From assembly GCA_900548735.1 (NCBI GenBank), contig URMC01000017.1, positions 1 to 25,660 of the forward strand: 25,660 nt of DNA, read 5' to 3'. A model generated the notes under the pieces. It was given only the letters and a program-made list of their open reading frames with translations, had not been told where the DNA came from and searched no databases. The position numbers were made by a program, and so were the translations under genes. Shown in pieces: positions 20,231-25,660 of the stretch (its first letter is position 1; each line of letters begins with the position of its first letter). Source of the stretch: an uncultured Eubacteriales bacterium (GTDB taxonomy: Bacteria > Bacillota > Clostridia > Oscillospirales > CAG-272).

Positions 20231-22876
20231 ATGACAAATGAAATCCACCGCCGGCGGGCGGGGTTGTCGCCGCGGCAGGTACAGGAGGCGCGCCGCGCGC
20301 ACGGCGAAAACCGGTTCAGCGAGGCAAAACGGCAGGGCTTCTGGCGGCATTTTCTTGCCAATCTCGGCGACCCTGTCATCAAAGTGTTGCTGGCGGCGCT
20401 TGCCGTCAACCTCCTGCTGCTGTTTCGCGGCAGAGACTGGTTTGAGACCGTGGGCATTGCCGTTTCCGTGTTTCTTGCCACCTTTATCTCTACCCTCTCG
20501 GAGTACGGGAGCGAAGCGGCGTTCAGCCGCCTTTGCGAGAGCTGCGGCACGGCGTTTTGCCGGGTGCGGCGCGGAAACGTGACCGAAATCCCGGTCGCCG
20601 AAGTGGTGGTGGGCGACGTGGTTCTGCTCTCCCCCGGCGAGAAAATCCCCGCAGACGGTGTGCTTTTTGAGGGAAAACTGGCGGTGGATCAGTCGGCGCT
20701 GACCGGCGAGAGCCGCGAAGCGGAAAAGACCCCTGTCCCCGTGCGCGGCGCTCTCTCGCCCGATTCCCCTGCCGGGTTGTTTGCCGGGTGCACCGTGCTC
20801 TCCGGCGAGGGGGAAATGGAGGTCACCCGCGTGGGGGATGCCACCATGCTTGGCGGCATTTCAGGAGAGCTCCAGCAGGCAACCGGAGACAGCCCGCTCA
20901 AACGGCGCCTCTCGAAACTGGCGCGGCAGATCAGCATTGTGGGCTACATCGCGGCGGGGCTGTGCGTGGCGGCGTTCCTTTTCGACCGCCTGTTTATCGA
21001 CTGCGGCTTTTCGGGCGCGGTGCTGCTCTCGCGCGTGCGCGATTTTCCTTTTCTCGCCTCGCTCCTCTTAAATGCCCTTACGTTAGGGCTCACGGTCGTG
21101 GTTATGGCTGTCCCCGAGGGGCTGCCGATGATGATTGCCGTGGTGCTTTCCTCCAACATCCGCCGGATGTTGCGGGATCAGGTGCTGGTACGCAAACCCG
21201 CAGGGATCGAGGCGGCGGGCAGTATGAATATTCTGTTTACCGACAAAACCGGAACCCTGACCCGCGGGCGCCTGACCGCCTCCTTTGTGCTGACGGCGGG
21301 CGGCACGTTCGGCAGCGTGGCGGAACTGCACAAAAAAGCGCCGGGGCTTTTCCGGCTGTTGTCCCTCTCGGCATATGCCAATTCCGGCGCCATGCCGGGG
21401 GAGCGGGAGGGCAAAGTCGCCGCGCTCGGCGGAAACGCCACCGACCGGGCGCTGCTTTCCGCCTTTCTCCCGTTCGGCACGCCGGAATACGCGGTGCGGG
21501 CGCGACTGCCCTTTGACAGCGCCCGCAAATTTGCCGCCGTGCGCTTGGGGGACGGGCGGGTGTTTGTCACCGGGGCGCCCGAAAAACTGCTGCCCCACGT
21601 GCATGCCGCCAAAGACCCGGACGGGTTGCCCGGCGCTTTTTCCCGCAACGTGTTTGCGGGGCAACTGCGGGCGAGGGCGGAACGCGGCGAGCGGGTGATT
21701 CTTTTATGTGAAGCCGAAAAAATGCCGGACGGAAACGGCGGAATCCCGCCCCTTTCCCTGTTGGCGGCAGTCAGCTTCTGCGACCCCGTGCGCCCGGAAG
21801 CGGCAGGCGCGGTGGCGACCCTGCGGCGCGCCGGCGTGCAGGTGGTGATGATCACCGGAGACGGAAAAGAAACCGCCACCCACATCGCCGCCGCGTGCGG
21901 AATGCTCGGCGCGGACTCCGTGTGCCTGGACGGCGGGGAGCTTGCGGCGCTTTCCGATGAGGAACTCTCGGCGCTCTTACCCCGCCTTGCGGTGGTGGCA
22001 CGCGCCCTGCCCTCCGACAAGAGCCGCCTGGTGCGCCTTGGCAGAGCGGCGGGGCTGGTAGTCGGCATGACGGGAGACGGCGTGAACGACGCGCCCGCCC
22101 TCAAAGCCGCCGACGTGGGCTTTGCCATGGGCAGCGGCACCGGCGTGGCGAAAGAAGCGGGCGATGTGGTGATTCTGGACGACAACCTTGCCTCCGTGAC
22201 CAACGCGGTACTTTACGGGCGCACCATCTTCAAAAGCATCCGCAAATTCATCACATTACAGCTGATCATGAACTTCTGCGCCGTGGGCATTTCCATCATC
22301 GGACCCTTCATCGGGTTTGAATCCCCGGTCACGGTGGTGCAGATGCTGTGGATCAACCTGATTATGGACACTCTCGGCGGGCTTGCCTTTGCGGGCGAGG
22401 CGCCCATGCCGCGCTACTTAAAGGAGCCGCCCAAAAAGCGAGACGAGCCGATCCTCACCCGCGGCATTGCGGGGCGCATTGCGTTTCTCTCCGCTTTCAC
22501 CGTGGCGCTGTCGGTCTTTTTCTTAAAATCCCCCCTCACGGTACGCGTTTTCCGGCAGATGCCGGGGGATTTGTGCCTCCTGACCGCCTTCTTTGCGCTC
22601 TTTATTTTCGCCGGGGTCTTTAACTGCTTCAATGCGAGAAGCGACCGCGTGCGCATGCTTGCCGGGATCCGCAAAAACAAGGCGTTTTTGCCGATTATGC
22701 TGGCGGTGGCGGCAGTGCAGATTGCGTTTGTGTACCTGGGCGGCACGATGCTGCGCACCACGCCCCTGACCTTGCGGGAGCTTGGATTTACGCTTCTTCT
22801 TGCCTTTTCGGTGATTCCGGCAGGTTTTTTACAGCTGGTGTGGAAAAAACTGTGCGGGAAAGGCGATCTTTACTGA
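20231..22876 (+). CDS. P-type Ca2+-transporting ATPase (P2B-like)
   Basis: An 881-residue polytopic ATPase predicted to export Ca2+. The N-terminal cation-ATPase domain has GENRFSEAKRQGF (25-37). Membrane helices lie near 48-65 and 72-90. The actuator domain has TGES (158-161). The fourth helix has VPEGLP (294-299), typical of Ca2+ pumps, followed by the phosphorylation site DKTGT (Asp338). Hinge motif: TGDGVND (614-620). Helices 5 and 6 give Asn681 and WINLIMD (Asn709, Asp713), a pattern closest to PMCA-type one-site pumps. The nucleotide-domain motif usually read as KGAPE is TGAPE here (447-451). ATG 20231 follows AAGGAGG; an upstream in-frame ATG at 20159 lies in repeat sequence. It is a single gene with no clear promoter upstream. 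Confidence 0.93.
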   Translation: MTNEIHRRRAGLSPRQVQEARRAHGENRFSEAKRQGFWRHFLANLGDPVIKVLLAALAVNLLLLFRGRDWFETVGIAVSVFLATFISTLSEYGSEAAFSRLCESCGTAFCRVRRGNVTEIPVAEVVVGDVVLLSPGEKIPADGVLFEGKLAVDQSALTGESREAEKTPVPVRGALSPDSPAGLFAGCTVLSGEGEMEVTRVGDATMLGGISGELQQATGDSPLKRRLSKLARQISIVGYIAAGLCVAAFLFDRLFIDCGFSGAVLLSRVRDFPFLASLLLNALTLGLTVVVMAVPEGLPMMIAVVLSSNIRRMLRDQVLVRKPAGIEAAGSMNILFTDKTGTLTRGRLTASFVLTAGGTFGSVAELHKKAPGLFRLLSLSAYANSGAMPGEREGKVAALGGNATDRALLSAFLPFGTPEYAVRARLPFDSARKFAAVRLGDGRVFVTGAPEKLLPHVHAAKDPDGLPGAFSRNVFAGQLRARAERGERVILLCEAEKMPDGNGGIPPLSLLAAVSFCDPVRPEAAGAVATLRRAGVQVVMITGDGKETATHIAAACGMLGADSVCLDGGELAALSDEELSALLPRLAVVARALPSDKSRLVRLGRAAGLVVGMTGDGVNDAPALKAADVGFAMGSGTGVAKEAGDVVILDDNLASVTNAVLYGRTIFKSIRKFITLQLIMNFCAVGISIIGPFIGFESPVTVVQMLWINLIMDTLGGLAFAGEAPMPRYLKEPPKKRDEPILTRGIAGRIAFLSAFTVALSVFFLKSPLTVRVFRQMPGDLCLLTAFFALFIFAGVFNCFNARSDRVRMLAGIRKNKAFLPIMLAVAAVQIAFVYLGGTMLRTTPLTLRELGFTLLLAFSVIPAGFLQLVWKKLCGKGDLY

Positions 22877-22885
22877 TTTTTCACC

Positions 22886-22914
22886 TTGACAAGGGTTTTT
22901 AAGGATGTTATACT
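22886..22914 (+). promoter_or_regulatory. Promoter of the NfeD/SPFH operon
   Basis: TTGACA (22886-22891) is perfect and TATACT (22909-22914) has one mismatch; the spacer is 17 bases. It begins nine bases after the ATPase stop codon. AAGGAGG and ATG 22945 follow. Confidence 0.87.
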
Positions 22915-22944
22915 GTAGATAATAAAGAATTAAGGAGGGTTTCT

Positions 22945-23397
22945 ATGGAGTATCTCTGGATTCTATGGATCGCGGTGCTGATCGCTTCTATCGTGTTGGA
23001 AGCGGCAACGGCGGATCTGGTTGCCATCTGGTTTTTCCCGGGGGCGCTGATCGCCATGATCCTGTCTTTCTGCGGGGCGCCGGTGGCGGCGCAGTTGCCG
23101 GTGTTTCTCGGTTGCGGGCTGTTGCTGATTTTCTGCACCAGACCCTTCTGCCGGAAATTCCTCAAAGAGAAAAACGCCAAAACCAACACCGATACGCTCA
23201 TCGGCGGCGAGTGCCTGGTCACCGAGGAGATTGACAATCTGAAAGAGCGGGGCGAGGTCAAAATCGGCGGGTTGCGCTGGTCGGCGCGCACGGAACACGG
23301 CGAGGTCATCCCCGCGGGAGCGCTGGTCACGGTGTTGCGCATTGAGGGCGTGAAACTGATCGTAAAACCAAAAAAAGAAAAGAAAGAGGAGAATTGA
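22945..23397 (+). CDS. NfeD-like membrane protein
   Basis: A 150-residue membrane protein. Three hydrophobic segments (about 3-20, 26-46 and 49-65) are followed by a C-terminal soluble OB-fold-like domain (82-140) with the NfeD pattern LIGGECLVTEEIDNLKERGEVKIGGLRWSA and a GALVTVLRIEGVKLIV ending. The short NfeD class lacks the protease domain. NfeD proteins are nearly always encoded beside a stomatin/SPFH protein and are thought to assemble with it in ordered membrane patches; the next gene fits. The downstream start is one base after this stop codon, and its ribosome-binding site (AGAGGAG) lies inside this gene. Confidence 0.88.
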   Translation: MEYLWILWIAVLIASIVLEAATADLVAIWFFPGALIAMILSFCGAPVAAQLPVFLGCGLLLIFCTRPFCRKFLKEKNAKTNTDTLIGGECLVTEEIDNLKERGEVKIGGLRWSARTEHGEVIPAGALVTVLRIEGVKLIVKPKKEKKEEN

Positions 23398-23398
23398 A

Positions 23399-24325
23399 AT
23401 GGTACCACTTATTGTTGCGATTTGTATTATTGCGGTCATTCTGATCATCGTTCTGATTTCCAATATCCGCGTAGTGCCCCAGGCATACGCCTATGTGGTG
23501 GAGCGGCTCGGCTCCTACCACACCACATGGAAGAACGGTCTGCACGTGAAAGTGCCGTTTATCGACAAACTCAATCAGCGCATCAACCTGATGGAGCAGG
23601 TGGTGGACTTTCCGCCTCAGTCGGTCATTACCAAAGACAACGTGCGCATGCAGATTGACACCGTGGTGTACTATCAGGTGACCGACTGCAAGCTTTACGC
23701 CTACGGCGTTTCCAACCCGCTGTTCGCCATCGAGACCCTGACGGCAACCACCCTGCGGAATATGATCGGCGAGCTGGATTTGGACGGCACGCTGACCTCG
23801 CGCGACACCATTAACACCAAAATGCGCGCGATTCTGGACGAAGCGACCGACGCGTGGGGGATCAAAGTCAACCGCGTGGAACTGAAAAACATCATGCCCC
23901 CGAAAGAGATTCAGGACGCGATGGAAAAGCAGATGAAAGCGGAACGTGAGCGCCGCGAGTCGATTCTGAAAGCGGAGGGCGAAAAAAATTCCGCCATTCT
24001 GGTGGCGGAAGGGCGCAAACAGTCCGCGATTCTGGAAGCGGAAGCCGAAAAGCAGGCGGCGATTCTGCGTGCCGAAGCCGAGCGCGAGGTGCGCATCCGC
24101 GAGGCGGAGGGCGAAGCCGAAGCCATCCTCAAAGTGCAGGAAGCCACTGCCGCGGGTATCCGTATGATTAACGAAGCAAAGCCCTGCAAAGAAATGCTGA
24201 CGCTCAAGAGTTTTGAAGCGCTGGAAAAGGTGGCAAACGGACAGGCGACCAAGATCATCATCCCCTCCGAGTTGCAGTCCCTCGCCGGGCTTGCCGCCAC
24301 CCTGACCGAAACGGTGAAACAGTAA
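23399..24325 (+). CDS. SPFH/band-7 (stomatin/prohibitin-like) membrane protein
   Basis: A 308-residue protein. Residues 3-21 form an N-terminal membrane anchor. The SPFH domain follows (VVPQAYAYVVERLGSYH at 25-41, then GLHVKVPFIDKL and DFPPQSVITKDNV) to about 175, ending in WGIKVNRVELKNIMPPKEIQ. A long Ala/Glu/Lys/Arg helix (180-260) with heptad-like repeats is the oligomerising coiled coil. It resembles E. coli QmcA and other paraslipins. Role: scaffolding of membrane microdomains and modulation of membrane proteases, probably with the co-transcribed NfeD protein. A repeat hairpin (24335-24369) follows the stop codon but has no U-tract. Confidence 0.92.
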   Translation: MVPLIVAICIIAVILIIVLISNIRVVPQAYAYVVERLGSYHTTWKNGLHVKVPFIDKLNQRINLMEQVVDFPPQSVITKDNVRMQIDTVVYYQVTDCKLYAYGVSNPLFAIETLTATTLRNMIGELDLDGTLTSRDTINTKMRAILDEATDAWGIKVNRVELKNIMPPKEIQDAMEKQMKAERERRESILKAEGEKNSAILVAEGRKQSAILEAEAEKQAAILRAEAEREVRIREAEGEAEAILKVQEATAAGIRMINEAKPCKEMLTLKSFEALEKVANGQATKIIIPSELQSLAGLAATLTETVKQ

Positions 24326-25380
24326 AAGAAAGCGGGCGAGGGGGGCTTTTTGAAAAAAGCCCCCTCGCCACTCCCCGCAAAAACTTTTCGGCAGCTCTTG
24401 CCGGGCGTTGGGGTTTGATTCCATACAAGCGGCAAACAGGAGTTGCCGCAGGCAACCGCCGCCCCTACGGTGAGAAGCGTGCGCCCCCGCGATGTTCGCA
24501 CAAACTAAAAAGGCTCCCTCCGGGAGGGAGCTTTCAGGTGCCCACGCCTAACAAAAATCAATATTTGTAGGGGAGGGGTCTCCCCTCCCGCCTACTTGAA
24601 ATCTATGCTTTGCTGACCGCAGGGCGGGGGTAAGCACCCGCCGCGTTTGTTGAGATAAAATTCCATATAAGCTGGGGCATATGGAATGCCCCTGACGGTG
24701 TTAGATTTTCGCCAAGCAAACGGTGCATTGTAACCGCCGCCCCCTGTGGCAAGAGGTCACCCGCAATGTTCGCACAATCTAAAAAGGCTCCCTTGTGCAA
24801 AGGGAGCTGGCGCGCCAGCGCCTGAGGGATTGTAAAAGCGTGGAGATTGCAGAGCAGAAAAGAAAAATAGTTTCTGTCAGGCACAACCCCTCCGCCGCGC
24901 TCCGCGCGGCACCTCCCCTTACACAGGGGAGGCTCAGGAGTGCGCCGCCGGTTGTTAGGATGAATTTCCATACAGCGGGGGTAAGCACCCGCCGCGTTGT
25001 TGAAATCAGATTCCTCGCAGCGGGCGGATATTGAAATCCGCCCCTACGGAGTTTGTGCGAACATTGCGGATAACCCCATACCGTAGGTGGAGGCGGTTGT
25101 CGCTTTGCGACAACTCATATCCTCCCGCCTGACGTAAAGTTACTCTTTCCTTTGCCTTGTCAGCCTCCTTAGCCGTTTTTCTTTGAGAGCGCAGGCGCAA
25201 AGAAAAACTATGAAAAGAAACGCCGTAAAGGAGATGCGTTAAGGGGGATTTTTGAAAAAATCCCCCTTAAAATCCCCTAAAAACTTTTGAACAACCGCCG
25301 CCGGAAAGTGCGGTGTGTGCACCCAAAGCAGCGCGTCAGCCTGTTAGCCCCGCCGCAAGGCGGTGCCGGAAAGTTGAGTG
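24326..25380. repeat. Repeat-dense intergenic region of over 1 kb
   Basis: No gene is supported. In order: a partial composite copy with the hairpin GGCGAGGGGGGC...GCCCCCTCGCC (24335-24369); GTTGCC-GCA-GGCAAC (24443-24457); the phrase TGTTCGCACAAACTAAAAAGG followed by GCTCCCTC-CGG-GAGGGAGC (about 24493-24533); GTAGGGGAGGGG-TCT-CCCCTCCCG (about 24568-24593); GGGGGTAAGCACCCGCCGCG near 24627 and again near 24977; a second TGTTCGCACAATCTAAAAAGG near 24768, which leads into the palindromic element at 24781-24935; an inverted GTTTGTGCGAACATTGCGG near 25051; and a complete composite copy at about 25130-25345. From 25381 to 25439 I see nothing but the uppP ribosome-binding site. Confidence 0.82.
24781..24935. 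repeat. MITE-like palindromic element
   Basis: Two hairpin-bearing ends face each other. The left end has GGCTCCCTTGTGCAAAGGGAGC (24786-24807), then GGCGCGCC and GAGGGATTGT. The right end has ACAACCCCTC, CCGCGC-TCC-GCGCGG and CCTCCCC-TTACACA-GGGGAGG (24912-24932). About 50 unrelated bases lie between, with no reading frame. A half-element is visible near 225-290 and a shortened one near 24505-24535. I recognise this type from intergenic DNA of gut Clostridia. No transposase or clear target duplication is seen. Confidence 0.65.
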
Positions 25381-25439
25381 CGCAAACAATACAAATCAGG
25401 ACGTTCAAACGCGGTCAAAATCTTTTTCGGAGGGCGCGT

Positions 25440-25660
25440 ATGTTACGTGACGTTCTGGTTGCCTGTCTGTTCGGCGTTCTGGAGGGTGTGACCGAATGGT
25501 TGCCGATTTCCTCCACCGGGCATCTGATTTTATTGGAGGACATTCTCTCTTTCCCGGCGCGCGAGGAAGTTTTTGCCCTTTTTGAGGTGCTGATTCAACT
25601 CGGCGCCATTCTCGCGGTGGCAGTGCTGTATTGGCACCGGCTGAACCCCTTCTCCCGCCG
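25440..25660 (+). CDS. uppP: Undecaprenyl-diphosphatase UppP (BacA), 5' part, cut by the window edge
   Basis: The first 73 codons of an integral membrane phosphatase that recycles undecaprenyl diphosphate to the monophosphate for cell-wall synthesis and can give bacitracin resistance. The N-terminal family signature LEGVTEWLPISSTGHLILL is intact, including the catalytic-site glutamates Glu17 and Glu21 of the ExxxE pattern and the SSTGH segment. The second helix region VLIQLGAILAVAVLY is also typical. CGGAGGG precedes the ATG by five bases. The gene immediately follows repeat DNA and no promoter is recognisable. The rest, including the second phosphatase motif, lies beyond the window. Confidence 0.93.
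   Translation, partial: MLRDVLVACLFGVLEGVTEWLPISSTGHLILLEDILSFPAREEVFALFEVLIQLGAILAVAVLYWHRLNPFSR

Noticed and set aside
24603..25200. Several 60-120-codon open frames on both strands downstream of the SPFH gene
   Set aside because: They fall entirely within repeat sequence, and the peptides change between copies of the same repeat.

Overview
The window looks like chromosomal DNA of a member of the Clostridia (Bacillota), probably a gut-type Oscillospirales or relative. The evidence is an RNase J with a long basic N-terminal tail, an AbrB-type regulator with a C-terminal CxxC/CxxC pair, foldase-like lipoproteins, strong AGGAGG ribosome-binding sites, six near-consensus sigma-A promoters with exact 17-bp spacers, and GC-rich intergenic palindromic repeats. 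The organism call rests on gene style only; there is no rRNA or marker phylogeny here.

Layout. 1-340: repeat debris and a terminator. 340-1449 (-): malate/lactate dehydrogenase-type oxidoreductase, divergent from a surface-anchored lamin-tail-domain protein (1827-3398, +). 3481-4444 (+): TIM-barrel sugar phosphate isomerase/epimerase with an apparent N-terminal frameshift. 4661-5475 (+): AbrB-like regulator translationally coupled to an Sfp-type phosphopantetheinyl transferase. 5476-6062: composite repeats, two copies head to head. 6063-10748 (-): one probable transcription unit, solute-binding lipoprotein > leaky-looking terminator > GatD-like polyol dehydrogenase > SGNH/GDSL lipoprotein > prmC, the last three joined by 4-bp ATGA overlaps. 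11067-12817 (+): flavin reductase-like protein and proA, again with an ATGA overlap. 12821-13252: four tandem 29-bp units plus composite repeat. 13253-19532 (-): zinc-ribbon protein, SurA-like lipoprotein, membrane-anchored PpiC-type foldase, RNase J and a small membrane protein. 19620-20160: repeats. 20231-22876 (+): P2-type Ca2+-ATPase. 22945-24325 (+): NfeD-like protein and SPFH/band-7 protein. 24326-25380: over 1 kb of repeats, including a MITE-like palindromic element. 25440 to the edge (+): start of uppP.

How the genes relate. Most are housekeeping or envelope functions: protein folding outside the membrane (two SurA/PpiC-like proteins), RNA turnover (RNase J), release-factor methylation (PrmC), proline synthesis (ProA), Ca2+ export, membrane microdomains (NfeD/SPFH) and undecaprenyl phosphate recycling (UppP). 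The carbohydrate-flavoured part (solute-binding protein, polyol dehydrogenase, SGNH esterase, sugar isomerase) suggests uptake and processing of a sugar or polyol, but no permease, kinase or ATPase of an ABC or PTS system is present.

The most distinctive content is non-coding. A composite interspersed repeat occurs seven times. Its central hairpin keeps a constant TTTTTGAAAAAA apex while the lower stem changes sequence and stays paired. In two places it appears to have been used as an intrinsic terminator for the neighbouring operon, and elsewhere a repeat seems to supply the stop codon and C-terminal tail of the phosphopantetheinyl transferase. I see no prophage, CRISPR array, transposase, tRNA or rRNA, and no clearly new multi-gene defence or biosynthetic system.
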